NCBI RefSeq assembly: GCF_009834225.1
Contig: NZ_CP047176.1
Location: 1,116,001 to 1,180,000, forward strand
Direction of reading: 5' to 3'
Source of the DNA: Rathayibacter sp. VKM Ac-2759
Lineage (GTDB): Bacteria; Actinomycetota; Actinomycetes; Actinomycetales; Microbacteriaceae
Length of the DNA stretch: 64,000 bases
Shown: in pieces, positions 1-8,374 of the stretch
How positions within the stretch are numbered: the first letter of the stretch is position 1
Layout of the letters: each line of letters begins with the position of its first letter
Program-made: the position numbers and the translations under genes
The notes under the pieces: model-generated
What the model saw: the letters and a program-made list of their open reading frames with translations, nothing else
Databases searched by the model: none
Told to the model about the DNA's origin: nothing

Positions 1-1974
1 TACGAGAACGGCTTCATCACCTACATGAGGACCGACTCGCCGAACCTCTCGCAGCAGGCGCTCAACGCCGCGCGCTCGCAGGCGACCGCCCTCTACGGCG
101 CCGAGACGGTGCCCGACAAGCCCCGCCTCTACTCCGGCAAGAACAAGAGCGCCCAGGAGGCGCACGAGGCGATCCGCCCCGCCGGCGAGACCTTCCGCAC
201 CCCCGACCAGCTGTCGGGAACGCTGCGCGGCAACGACCTGCGCCTGTACGAGCTCATCTGGAAGCGCACCGTCGCCTCGCAGATGGCCGACGCCAAGGGC
301 TCGACGGCGACGGTGACCCTCGAGGCGCACCCGGCCGGCGACCCGGACCGGCTCGCCGAGTTCACCGCCTCCGGCACCGTCATCACCTTCCGCGGCTTCC
401 TGCTCGCCTACGAGGAGGGCCGCGACGAGGAGCGCCACGGCACCCGCGACGACAAGGACGCGAAGCTGCCCGTCCTCGAGGTCGGCCAGAGCCTCGTCGT
501 CACCGACGTCGAGGCGAAGGGCCACGAGACCTCACCGCCCCCGCGCTACACGGAGGCGAGCCTCGTCAAGTCGCTCGAAGAGCTGGGTATCGGGCGCCCC
601 TCCACCTACGCCTCGATCATCTCGACCATCGTCGACCGCGGCTACGTCACCCCGCGCGGCACCGCCCTCGTACCCAACTGGATCGCCTTCTCGGTGGTGC
701 GGCTGCTCGAGGACTTCTTCTCGGACCTGGTGGAGTACGACTTCACCGCCGAGATGGAGGGCGACCTCGACAAGATCGCCGGCGGCGAGGAGGACCGGGT
801 CGCCTGGCTCAACCGCTTCTACTTCGGCGGCGGCAACCAGCCCGGGCTCCGCCACGTCGTGGACAACCTCGGCGAGATCGACGCGAAGAGCATCAACTCG
901 ATCCGGATCACCGACGACATCACCCTCCGCATCGGCAAGTACGGCCCCTACCTCGAGGTCGCCGAGGAGGAGGGGCAGGAGACGCCCCGCCGGGTGAACC
1001 TCCCGCTCGAGCTCGCCCCCGACGAGCTGACGCCGGCCAAGGCGCAGGAGCTCATCGACGCACCCGTCCAGACCGACCGCGTGCTCGGCAGCAACCCCGA
1101 CACCGGCAAGACCGTCGTGGTCAAGGACGGCCGCTTCGGTCCGTACGTGACCGAGACCGACCCGGAGCCCGACACGGTCGCCGACCCCGCCACGGGCGAG
1201 GTCGTCGAGCCGGCCCCGGCGAAGCGCGGAGCCAAGAAGCCCGCCGTCGTCAAGCCGCGCACCTCGTCGCTGTTCAAGTCGATGGACGTCGCCTCGATCG
1301 ACCTCGCGACGGCGCTCCGCCTGCTCGACCTGCCCCGCACGGTCGGCGAGGACCCGGAGTCGGGCGAGCCGATCACCGCTCAGAACGGCCGCTACGGTCC
1401 GTACCTGAAGAAGGGGACCGACAGCCGCTCGCTCACGAGCGAGGACCAGATCTTCGAGGTCGACCTGCCCACCGCCCTCGCGGTGTTCGCCGAGCCCAAG
1501 TACGGCGCCCGCAAGGCGTCGAGCGCGCTGAAGGAGTTCGACGCCGACCCGGTCAGCGGCAAGCCCATCCGCATCCGCGACGGCCGCTTCGGCGCCTACG
1601 TGACCGACGGCGAGACGAACGTCACGATCCCCAAGACGCAGACGATCGAGGAGATCGACTTCGAGCAGGCGGTGCAGATGCTCGCCGACAAGCGCGCGAA
1701 GGGACCGGCCAAGAAGGCCCCCGCCAAGCGCGCGCCGGCCAAGAAGCCCGCAGCGAAGACGACCGCGGCGAAGGCCACGGCGGCGAAGACCACGGCGGCG
1801 AAGACGACGGCGGCGAAGACCACGGCTGCCAAGACCGCCGCTGCGAAGACCACCGCGGCCAAGACGACGGCGGCGAAGACCACCGCCGCCAAGACCACGA
1901 TGACGCGGACGACGGCGGCCCGGAAGCCGGCCGCGAAGAAGCCCGCGGCGACGACGGGCGCGACGGAGTCGTGA
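1..1974 (+). CDS. topA: DNA topoisomerase I, C-terminal part (5' end outside window)
   Basis: Type IA topoisomerase that relaxes negatively supercoiled DNA through a 5'-phosphotyrosine intermediate. The frame is open from base 1, so the gene starts upstream and its Toprim domain is missing here. The motif TYMRTDS with the active-site Tyr lies at bases 22-42. The rest of the catalytic core follows. Four C-terminal repeats are then visible by their cores GKYGPYL, GRFGPYV, GRYGPYL and GRFGAYV, at about 930, 1130, 1390 and 1580. The protein ends in a Lys/Ala/Thr-rich tail, common in actinobacterial TopA and thought to bind DNA. The stop overlaps the GTG start of tmk by four bases. Confidence 0.97.
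   Translation, partial: YENGFITYMRTDSPNLSQQALNAARSQATALYGAETVPDKPRLYSGKNKSAQEAHEAIRPAGETFRTPDQLSGTLRGNDLRLYELIWKRTVASQMADAKGSTATVTLEAHPAGDPDRLAEFTASGTVITFRGFLLAYEEGRDEERHGTRDDKDAKLPVLEVGQSLVVTDVEAKGHETSPPPRYTEASLVKSLEELGIGRPSTYASIISTIVDRGYVTPRGTALVPNWIAFSVVRLLEDFFSDLVEYDFTAEMEGDLDKIAGGEEDRVAWLNRFYFGGGNQPGLRHVVDNLGEIDAKSINSIRITDDITLRIGKYGPYLEVAEEEGQETPRRVNLPLELAPDELTPAKAQELIDAPVQTDRVLGSNPDTGKTVVVKDGRFGPYVTETDPEPDTVADPATGEVVEPAPAKRGAKKPAVVKPRTSSLFKSMDVASIDLATALRLLDLPRTVGEDPESGEPITAQNGRYGPYLKKGTDSRSLTSEDQIFEVDLPTALAVFAEPKYGARKASSALKEFDADPVSGKPIRIRDGRFGAYVTDGETNVTIPKTQTIEEIDFEQAVQMLADKRAKGPAKKAPAKRAPAKKPAAKTTAAKATAAKTTAAKTTAAKTTAAKTAAAKTTAAKTTAAKTTAAKTTMTRTTAARKPAAKKPAATTGATES
1705..1968 (+). repeat. 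In-frame Lys/Ala/Thr repeat encoding the TopA basic tail
   Basis: Roughly 15-base units encode tandem TTAAK-type pentapeptides. They are flanked by PAKKAPAKR-like and KKPAA segments. The units differ mainly at third codon positions, so the peptide is conserved while the DNA drifts. Such repeats can change copy number by slippage without breaking the frame. Confidence 0.85.
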
Positions 1975-2618
1975 CCGGGCTGTTCGTCACCCTCGAGGGC
2001 GGGGACGGAGCGGGCAAGACGACGCAGGCCCGGCTGCTCGAGGAGTGGCTGGGCTCGCGCGGCCGCACCGTCGTGCGCACCCGGGAGCCGGGCGGCACCG
2101 AGGTCGGCGTCCAGATCCGCGAGATCGTGCTGCACCACCGCGGCGAGATCGACCCGCGGGCCGAGGCGCTCCTCTACGCTGCCGATCGCGCGCAGCATAT
2201 CGGCACCCTGGTGCGCCCGGCGCTCGAGCGCGGCGACGTGGTGATCCAGGACCGCTACATCGACTCGTCCGTCGCCTACCAGGGCGCCGGCCGCGTGCTC
2301 GACTCCGGCGAGGTCCGCCGGCTGTCGGAGTGGGCGACCCGCGAGCTGCGCCCCGATCTCACCGTGCTGCTCGACCTCGATCCCGCGGCGGCCCGCACGA
2401 GGCTCGACGCCTCGCGCACCCGCTTCGACCGGCTCGAGGCCGAGAAGGAGGAGTTCCACGCGCGCGTGCGCCAAGCCTTCCTCGCGATCGCCGAGGCCGA
2501 CCCCGAGCGCTTCCTGGTCGTCGATGCGAGCCGGCCGATCGAGCGGATCGCCGAGACGGTGCGGCAGCGCATCGCCGGGCTGCTCGATGATCGGCCCGCT
2601 GTCAGTGCTCGCGGCTAG
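1971..2618 (+). CDS. tmk: Thymidylate kinase
   Basis: Phosphorylates dTMP to dTDP with ATP in the cytosol for DNA synthesis. The 215-residue length is normal for the family. The P-loop GGDGAGKTT is at residues 10-18, and the DRY segment with nearby Ser and Gln is in DRYIDSSVAYQG. The GTG start overlaps the topA stop (GTGA), implying coupled translation. The gene order topA-tmk-holB is typical of actinobacteria. Confidence 0.97.
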   Translation: MTGLFVTLEGGDGAGKTTQARLLEEWLGSRGRTVVRTREPGGTEVGVQIREIVLHHRGEIDPRAEALLYAADRAQHIGTLVRPALERGDVVIQDRYIDSSVAYQGAGRVLDSGEVRRLSEWATRELRPDLTVLLDLDPAAARTRLDASRTRFDRLEAEKEEFHARVRQAFLAIAEADPERFLVVDASRPIERIAETVRQRIAGLLDDRPAVSARG

Positions 2619-2621
2619 CCT
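2616..2621 (+). promoter_or_regulatory. Candidate -10 element (TAGCCT) for leaderless holB transcript
   Basis: TAGCCT matches the actinobacterial TANNNT -10 pattern. It ends six bases before the GTG of holB, with no Shine-Dalgarno sequence between. The element overlaps the tmk stop codon. This would place the transcription start at or next to the start codon. It is inferred from sequence pattern alone. Confidence 0.45.
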
Positions 2622-2627
2622 GATCCC

Positions 2628-3794
2628 GTGACCGTCTGGAGCCAGCTCGTGGGGCAGGAGCACGCCATCGGCGCCCTGCAGGACGCGTCGACCCCGCGCG
2701 ACGGGCAGGGGCGCGAGTCGGCCGCGATGACGCACTCGTGGCTGATCACCGGGCCCCCCGGGTCCGGTCGCTCCAACCTGGCCTACGCGTTCGCCTCCGC
2801 CCTGCTCTGCCGCCGCGGCGGCTGCGGCGAGTGCCCCGACTGCCTGCAGGTCGCGGCGCGCTCGCACCCCGACCTCTCGGTGCTCACCACCGAGCGCGTC
2901 ATCATCTCGATCGACGAGGTCCGCCGCCTGGTCGCGAGCTCGCAGTACTCGCCGTCGGTCTCGCGCTACCGCGTGATGGTGATCGAGGACGCCGACCGCA
3001 TGGCCGAGCGCACCTCCAACGTCCTGCTGAAGGCGCTGGAGGAGCCGCCGGAGCGCACGGTCTGGATCCTCTGCGCCCCGAGCGAGGCCGACCTGCTGCC
3101 GACGATCCGCTCGCGGGTGCGCTCGGTGCGCCTCCGGGTGCCGAGCGTGGACGACGTGGCGGGTCTGCTCGAGCGCCGCGACGGAGTCGACGCGGCGACC
3201 GCCGAGCGCGCCGCCCGCCAGGCGCAGAGCCACATCGGCATGGCGCACCGCCTCGCGACGAACTCCGAGGCGCGGGAGCGGCGCGACGAGACCCTGCGGA
3301 TCGCGCTCCGGCTGCGCGGAGTCTCGGACGCCGTGCTCGGGGCCGCACGGCTCGTCGAGGTGGCCACCGAGGACGCGAAGGCGATCACCCTCGAGCGCGA
3401 CGAGGTCGAGCGCCAGCAGGCGCTGCGCTCGCTCGGCGTGGAGCCGGGCGGCACCGTGCCCCCGCAGCTCCGGTCGCAGCTGCGCGCCCTCGAGGAGGAC
3501 CAGAAGCGCCGCGCGACGCGCAGCCTCCGCGACGGCCTCGACCGCATCCTCGTCGACCTGCTCTCGCTCTACCGCGACGTCGTCCGCCTCCAGCTCGGCG
3601 CCCCGGGCGGGGTCATCAACGAGGAGGTCCGCGCCGAGATGATCGCGCTCGCCGAGTCCACGACGCCAGAGCGGACGCTCGCGGTCCTCGACGCCGTCCA
3701 GGAGGCGCGCCAGCGGATCGACGCGAACGTCTCTCCGGTGCTCGCGCTCGAGGCGATGCTCGTCACCGCCGCGCGTCGTCCGGTGGCCGCGTGA
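2628..3794 (+). CDS. holB: DNA polymerase III subunit delta'
   Basis: Clamp-loader subunit of the replicative polymerase. It is an AAA+ fold of 388 residues. The P-loop is GPPGSGRS with Arg48 where Lys is usual, so ATP hydrolysis is unlikely, as is normal for delta'. Four cysteines (61, 66, 69, 72) form the family zinc module. KALEEPPE, seen in the clamp-loader family, is present. The GTG start lies nine bases after tmk. The gene could be read from the tmk message or from the candidate leaderless promoter. Its stop overlaps the next GTG. Confidence 0.95.
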   Translation: MTVWSQLVGQEHAIGALQDASTPRDGQGRESAAMTHSWLITGPPGSGRSNLAYAFASALLCRRGGCGECPDCLQVAARSHPDLSVLTTERVIISIDEVRRLVASSQYSPSVSRYRVMVIEDADRMAERTSNVLLKALEEPPERTVWILCAPSEADLLPTIRSRVRSVRLRVPSVDDVAGLLERRDGVDAATAERAARQAQSHIGMAHRLATNSEARERRDETLRIALRLRGVSDAVLGAARLVEVATEDAKAITLERDEVERQQALRSLGVEPGGTVPPQLRSQLRALEEDQKRRATRSLRDGLDRILVDLLSLYRDVVRLQLGAPGGVINEEVRAEMIALAESTTPERTLAVLDAVQEARQRIDANVSPVLALEAMLVTAARRPVAA

Positions 3795-5320
3795 GGCGCG
3801 CCCGGCGGGCGTCGGCCGTCGCCGTCGTCCTCGCGGCGTCCGCCCTGCTGACCGCGTGCTTCGCCCCCGGAGGCGCGTCGGCCGACCGCACCTCCACCCC
3901 CGCTCCGCAGACGGTCACCGCCGACCTCGAGCCCTACTACGGCCAGGTGCTGGTCTGGGACGACTGCGGCGACGGCGCCCAGTGCACCGACGCGACCGTC
4001 CCGCTCGACTGGAGCGATCCGTCGGCCGGCACCGCGTCGATCGCCCTGATCCGCCGGCCCGCGGCGAGCGGCACGGCGATCGGATCCCTCCTCGTGAATC
4101 CGGGCGGCCCCGGCGGCTCGGGCGTCGACCTCATCCGCGACAGCGCCGACTACGCGGTCGACGACGACCTGGCGGCCGAGTACGACGTCGTCGGGTTCGA
4201 CCCGCGCGGTGTCGGGGCCTCGAGTGCCGTGTCGTGCCTCGACGCCGCGGGACTCGACTCCTACCTCTACGACATCGTCCCGGGCGAGCGCGGCAGCGAC
4301 GAGTGGATCGACGCCCAGCGGGCCGGGTCCGCCGCGTTCGCCGCGGCCTGCCAGGAGCGCACCGGCGCCCTCCTCGGCGAGGTGGGCACCACGAACGCGG
4401 CGCGCGATCTCGACGTGCTCCGCGCCGCCCTCGGCGACGAGACGCTGAACTACCTCGGCTACTCGTACGGCACCTTCCTCGGCGCGACCTACGCCGGCCT
4501 CTACCCCGACCGGGTCGGGCGTCTCGTGCTCGACGGCGCGATCGATCCGGCCGCCTCCTCGCTCGACGTCGTCCGCGAGCAGTCGAAGGGCTTCGAGAGC
4601 GCGCTGCGCGCGTACCTCGCCGACTGCCTCGACTCGGAGGGCTGCCCGTTCACCGGGACCGTCGACGACGGCATGGCTCAGGTGCGCGAGATGCTCGACC
4701 GGGTCGACGCCTCTCCGATCCGCGCCGCCGACGGCCGGCAGCTCGGGTCGAGCACGCTGCTGACGGCGATCGTCTACCCGCTGTACGACGCCGCCGGCTG
4801 GAGCGCGCTCAGCGAGATGCTCGCCGACGTCCGGCGCGGCGGAGCCGAGATCGCCTTCCAGTACGCCGACGCCTACAACGGGCGCGACACCGACGGGTCG
4901 TACAGCGACAACTCGACGGAGGCCTTCCTCGCGATCAACTGCGTCGACTACGCGTACGACGGCGACACCGCCTCGATGCGCGCCGACGCCGCCGCGCTCG
5001 AGGAGGCGGCGCCGACGATCGGCTCGTACATGGCCTACGGCGACATCCTCTGCAGCGAGTGGCCGGTGGCCTTCGAGGGGTCGCGTGAGCCGATCGCCGC
5101 CGAGGGCGCCGCCCCGATCCTCGTCGTCGGCACGACCAACGACCCGGCGACGCCCTACGTCTGGGCGCAGGCGCTGGCCGGCGAGCTGGCCGACGGCCAC
5201 CTCGTCACCTACACGGGCGAGGGTCACACCGCCTACAACAAGTCGAACTCGTGCGTGAACGACGCGGTCGACGCGTACCTGCTCGAGGGCGTCGTCCCCC
5301 AGGAGGATCCGAGATGCTGA
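3791..5320 (+). CDS. Lipoprotein alpha/beta hydrolase, tripeptidyl-aminopeptidase type
   Basis: Predicted exported peptidase or esterase of 509 residues. The N-terminus has a basic, hydrophobic signal with lipobox LTAC (Cys23), so the protein is probably lipid-anchored outside the membrane. The oxyanion region is NPGGPGGSG. The nucleophile elbow is GYSYG (Ser225). A TAP-like C-terminal domain carries the likely Asp (TTNDPATP) and His (GEGHTAY). Similar proteins include Streptomyces secreted tripeptidyl aminopeptidases and mycobacterial lipoprotein hydrolases. The substrate is unknown. The GTG start overlaps the holB stop. Confidence 0.87.
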   Translation: MRRARRASAVAVVLAASALLTACFAPGGASADRTSTPAPQTVTADLEPYYGQVLVWDDCGDGAQCTDATVPLDWSDPSAGTASIALIRRPAASGTAIGSLLVNPGGPGGSGVDLIRDSADYAVDDDLAAEYDVVGFDPRGVGASSAVSCLDAAGLDSYLYDIVPGERGSDEWIDAQRAGSAAFAAACQERTGALLGEVGTTNAARDLDVLRAALGDETLNYLGYSYGTFLGATYAGLYPDRVGRLVLDGAIDPAASSLDVVREQSKGFESALRAYLADCLDSEGCPFTGTVDDGMAQVREMLDRVDASPIRAADGRQLGSSTLLTAIVYPLYDAAGWSALSEMLADVRRGGAEIAFQYADAYNGRDTDGSYSDNSTEAFLAINCVDYAYDGDTASMRADAAALEEAAPTIGSYMAYGDILCSEWPVAFEGSREPIAAEGAAPILVVGTTNDPATPYVWAQALAGELADGHLVTYTGEGHTAYNKSNSCVNDAVDAYLLEGVVPQEDPRC

Positions 5321-5967
5321 GCGAACAGGGCCGACGAGCCGCGCGGACCACGATCGAAGGGGGAGCGCGGGAGCAGCCCGGCCTGCGCGAGCGCAAGCGG
5401 CTCGCCACCCGCCGGAGCATCGAGATCGCGGTCCTGCGTCTCGCGAGCGAGCGAGGACCCGATCGGGTGACGATCGAGGACGTCTCGCGGCTCGCCGACG
5501 TCTCGACCCGCACCTTCTTCAACTACTTCGCCTCGAAGGAGGACGCCCTCGTCGGCGGGCTCCCGGTGATCACCGACGAGACGGCGGCGGTGTTCCTCGC
5601 CGGCACGGGGCCCGTCCTCGACGAGCTGCAGGCGGTGTTCGTCTCCGCGATGGAGGAGCCGCTGGAGGAGGACCGCGAGCTGCACCTGCTGCGCCGCGCC
5701 CTGTTCCGCGACCACCCGCACCTCGTCGGCCTCAAGATCGCCGGCATGCGCGAGTTCGAGGTCGCCGTCGAGGGGCTCGTCGCCGAGCGCCTGCGCCGCG
5801 ACGAGCCGGACCCGGAGCGGGTGCTGAGCCGGGCCCGGATGCTGACGCTCCTCGGCCTGGCCGCCATGCGGCACGCCTGGGCGGGCTGGGTCGACCACCA
5901 CGGCCGAGACGCCCTGCCGGGGCTCGCGGCCCGCTCCTTCGACGAGCTGCGCGCCGCCCTCTCCTGA
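5314..5967 (+). CDS. TetR-family transcriptional regulator
   Basis: DNA-binding repressor-type protein of 217 residues. The helix-turn-helix is around residues 25-65, containing VSRLADVSTRTFFNYF. The C-terminal half is a variable ligand-binding region. The ATG at 5314 is chosen because AGGAGG (5301-5306) lies seven bases upstream. It overlaps the end of the hydrolase gene by seven bases. A longer in-frame extension to 5251 lacks such a site. The target is unknown. Coupling to the hydrolase suggests the pair is co-expressed. Confidence 0.88.
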   Translation: MLSEQGRRAARTTIEGGAREQPGLRERKRLATRRSIEIAVLRLASERGPDRVTIEDVSRLADVSTRTFFNYFASKEDALVGGLPVITDETAAVFLAGTGPVLDELQAVFVSAMEEPLEEDRELHLLRRALFRDHPHLVGLKIAGMREFEVAVEGLVAERLRRDEPDPERVLSRARMLTLLGLAAMRHAWAGWVDHHGRDALPGLAARSFDELRAALS

Positions 5968-6017
5968 GGCGCGGAGGAGGCGGATCGCGGGATGCGCGCA
6001 TCGGCCCGCGAGCAGGC

Positions 6018-6023
6018 TATGCT
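6018..6023 (+). promoter_or_regulatory. Candidate -10 element (TATGCT) for tRNA-Thr
   Basis: TATGCT fits a strong sigma-70-type -10 and lies 35 bases before the tRNA 5' end. No convincing -35 box is visible. A small GGGGC-gaa-GCCCC hairpin lies between it and the tRNA and may be part of the processed leader. Confidence 0.45.
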
Positions 6024-6058
6024 GTGTAATCGTGTCCGGGGCGAAGCCCCGTGTGCAC

Positions 6059-6131
6059 GCCGCCTTAGCTCAGTCGGCAGAGCGTCTCACTCGTAATGAG
6101 AAGGTCGTGGGTTCGATTCCCACAGGCGGCT
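6059..6131 (+). tRNA. tRNA-Thr (anticodon CGT)
   Basis: The 73-base cloverleaf folds fully. The acceptor arm is GCCGCCT paired with AGGCGGC, with discriminator T. The anticodon stem TCTCA/TGAGA carries loop CTCGTAA. The T arm contains GGTTCGATTCC. Anticodon CGT at 6092-6094 reads ACG codons, a threonine codon likely to be frequent at this GC content. CCA is not encoded. Confidence 0.97.
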
Positions 6132-6225
6132 CCGTTCCCCGCACGCCGGGTCCTCCACAGCCGTGATCCGGACGGGCTCTCCCCGGTCCGGTCTCCCGCC
6201 CCAGGGTCCTCAGGACGGCCGCGGT

Positions 6226-6231
6226 TACCCT
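6226..6231 (+). promoter_or_regulatory. Candidate -10 element (TACCCT), leaderless start of the carboxypeptidase gene
   Basis: TACCCT matches TANNNT and ends seven bases before the ATG at 6239. That is the spacing expected if transcription begins on or next to the start codon. The same arrangement occurs before the genes at 19141 and 25484. Confidence 0.5.
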
Positions 6232-6238
6232 GAAGGGG

Positions 6239-7657
6239 ATGACCGACACGCCTCCCCGCCGCCGGCCGTGGCTCCTCGTGGCCGCCGCCGTGCTCGCCCT
6301 CGCCCTCCTGGGTGCGGGCGCGTTCGGCGTGGGCACCGCCCTCGGGCGCGACGACTCGTCGAGCGGCACACCGACTCCGACCGCGTCGACGACGCCCTCG
6401 AGCACGCCGACGCCGACACCGTCGGTGCGGCCGACGGGGGCTGCGACGGCGCAGGCGCTGAGGACGTGCTCGGTCGCCGAGGCCGCCGCCGACACGCGGC
6501 TCGGGTCGATGCAGGCGCGCGTGGTCGACGCGGCGACCGGCGAGGTCCTCTTCGACCGCGGCGGCACGACGGCCTCGCGCACCGCCTCCGCCCTCAAGAT
6601 CCTGACCGCGGCCTCGGCCCTCGCGGTCCTCGGGCCGGACACCCGCATCGCGACCACCGTCGTCCGGGGCTCCGAACCGGGGAGCATCGTGCTGGTCGGC
6701 GGGGGAGACCTCACCCTGAGCCGCCTGCCGAGCGGGCAGGAGTCGTTCTACGCCGGGGCCGCGCACCTCGACGACCTCGCGGCGCAGGTCGAGAGCTCCT
6801 GGGACGCGGACCCGGCGACGGCGGGGACGCCGATCACCTCCGTCGTCCTCGACGCCTCCCTCTTCTCGGGCGACACCTGGCAGCCCAGCTGGAACCGCAA
6901 GGAGCAGACCGACGGCTACATGCCCGAGATCACGGCGCTCCAGGTCGACGGCGACCGTGCCGATCCCACGGCCTCGACCTCGACCCGCGGCACCGACCCG
7001 GTGGGGCGGGCGGGAACGGCGTTCGCATCGGAGCTCTCGGGCGATCCGACCGTCTCCGCCGGAACGGCGCCGGCGGGCGCGACGGTGCTCGGCACGGTCG
7101 AGTCGGCGCCGGTGCGCGAGCTCGTGCAGCAGATGCTGCTCGTCTCGGACAACGCGATCGCCGAGATGCTCGCCAGACTCGTCGCGATCCGCACGGGGGC
7201 GGGCACCGACTTCGCCGCCGAGCAGGCCGGCGTGCTGCAGGGCCTCGCCGGCTACGGAGTCGACACCGCCGGCATCACGATCGCCGACGGCTCCGGGCTG
7301 AGCGACGACAACGCGGTGGCCCCCGCCTACTTCACCTCGCTCCTCCGCAAGATCCAGGCGCGGGAGGGCGAGCTCGGCATCGTCCTCGACGGCCTGCCGG
7401 TGTCGGGGCGGACCGGCTCGCTCTCCTACGCCGACCGCTTCGCGGGGGACAACGCCGTCGCCGACGGCGCGGTGCTCGCCAAGACCGGCTGGATCGACAC
7501 CGGCTACACCCTCGCCGGCGTCGTGACCGCGCAGGACGGCACGGTGCTGACCTTCGCCGTCTACGCGCTCGGCGACGTCTCCGACTCGGCGAAGACCGCG
7601 ATCGACACGCTGGTCACGGGCTTCTACCGCTGCGGCGGCTCGCTCTCCGACTCCTGA
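6239..7657 (+). CDS. dacB: D-alanyl-D-alanine carboxypeptidase/endopeptidase (PBP4 type)
   Basis: Serine peptidase of family S13 that trims or opens peptidoglycan peptides outside the membrane. It has 472 residues. An N-terminal membrane segment (about 10-34) is followed by a Ser/Thr/Pro-rich linker (about 38-66). The three penicillin-binding motifs are present: SALK (Ser117, Lys120), SDN (303-305) and KTG (415-417). The start ATG sits just after a leaderless-type -10. The actinobacterial gene context is usual for this family. Confidence 0.93.
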   Translation: MTDTPPRRRPWLLVAAAVLALALLGAGAFGVGTALGRDDSSSGTPTPTASTTPSSTPTPTPSVRPTGAATAQALRTCSVAEAAADTRLGSMQARVVDAATGEVLFDRGGTTASRTASALKILTAASALAVLGPDTRIATTVVRGSEPGSIVLVGGGDLTLSRLPSGQESFYAGAAHLDDLAAQVESSWDADPATAGTPITSVVLDASLFSGDTWQPSWNRKEQTDGYMPEITALQVDGDRADPTASTSTRGTDPVGRAGTAFASELSGDPTVSAGTAPAGATVLGTVESAPVRELVQQMLLVSDNAIAEMLARLVAIRTGAGTDFAAEQAGVLQGLAGYGVDTAGITIADGSGLSDDNAVAPAYFTSLLRKIQAREGELGIVLDGLPVSGRTGSLSYADRFAGDNAVADGAVLAKTGWIDTGYTLAGVVTAQDGTVLTFAVYALGDVSDSAKTAIDTLVTGFYRCGGSLSDS

Positions 7658-7695
7658 CGACCCGACCCGACCCGCTCCCGACCCGATCCCGACCG
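7658..7695 (+). repeat. Short imperfect CCCGA tandem in the dacB-pncA spacer
   Basis: The spacer after the carboxypeptidase stop consists of imperfect CCCGA-type pentamers that also occur as CCCGCTC and CCCGATC variants. It looks like low-complexity spacer rather than a binding site. The GAGAGGA ribosome site of the next gene follows it. Confidence 0.6.
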
Positions 7696-7706
7696 AGAGG
7701 ACCCCG

Positions 7707-8285
7707 ATGACCACGGCACTGCTGATCGTCGACGTGCAGAACGACTTCACCGAGGAGGGGGCGCTCGCGGTCGCGGGCGGATCCCGGGTCGCGTCGGGTG
7801 TGAACGCGCACCTCATCGCCCACGGCGACCGCTACGACACGGTGCTCGCCTCGCGCGACTGGCACGACGGGGGCGACTCCGACAACGGGGGCCACTTCGC
7901 CGAGACCCCCGACTTCGTCGACACCTGGCCGGTGCACTGCGTCGCGGGTACCGCGGGGGCGGAGTACCACCCGAGCCTCGAGCTCGACGCGATCGACATC
8001 CACATCCGCAAGGGCCAGGGCCGCCCCTCGTACTCGGCGTTCGAGGGCACGACGACCGACGGCGAGGCCGTGCCGGCGCTGCTGAGCCGTCTCGGAGTGA
8101 CGCGGCTGGACGTCGTCGGGCTCGCCACCGACTACTGCGTGCGCGCCTCGGCTCTCGACGCCTGGAGCGCCGGGCTCGAGGTGCACGTGCTCGACGATCT
8201 CGTCGCGGGCGTCTCACCGGAGGCGAGCGCGGCGGCCCTCCGCGAGCTCGCCGAGGCGGGCGTCGTCGTCGAGCCGTCGGCCTGA
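7707..8285 (+). CDS. pncA: Nicotinamidase (pyrazinamidase type)
   Basis: Isochorismatase-fold amidase that converts nicotinamide to nicotinate for NAD salvage. The 192-residue length is normal. The catalytic triad is visible as Asp9, Lys102 and Cys144 (ATDYCVRASALDA). Likely metal ligands are Asp51, His53 and His63. The protein is cytosolic. GAGAGGA upstream supports the ATG. Confidence 0.94.
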   Translation: MTTALLIVDVQNDFTEEGALAVAGGSRVASGVNAHLIAHGDRYDTVLASRDWHDGGDSDNGGHFAETPDFVDTWPVHCVAGTAGAEYHPSLELDAIDIHIRKGQGRPSYSAFEGTTTDGEAVPALLSRLGVTRLDVVGLATDYCVRASALDAWSAGLEVHVLDDLVAGVSPEASAAALRELAEAGVVVEPSA

Positions 8286-8297
8286 CGAGGGCCGCCG

Positions 8298-8303
8298 TAG
8301 ACT
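8298..8303 (+). promoter_or_regulatory. Candidate -10 element (TAGACT) before the aldehyde dehydrogenase gene
   Basis: TAGACT fits TANNNT and lies about 70 bases before the GTG at 8375, after the pncA stop. It would give a leader of about 65 bases that includes the GAAAGAG ribosome site. No clear -35 box is seen. Confidence 0.3.
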
Positions 8304-8374
8304 GAGGTCCCCTCCCGCGCGGTCCCGATCCGCGCGCGACTGCCCCCCGAGTCCCGCAGAGAAAGAGCGATACC

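Noticed and set aside
1705..1968. Regular short repeats as a CRISPR array
   Set aside because: The repeats are in frame, have no unique spacers and encode the known basic TopA tail.
6059..6131. tRNA-Thr as an integration site of a mobile element
   Set aside because: No integrase, no repeated tRNA 3' end and only housekeeping genes nearby.
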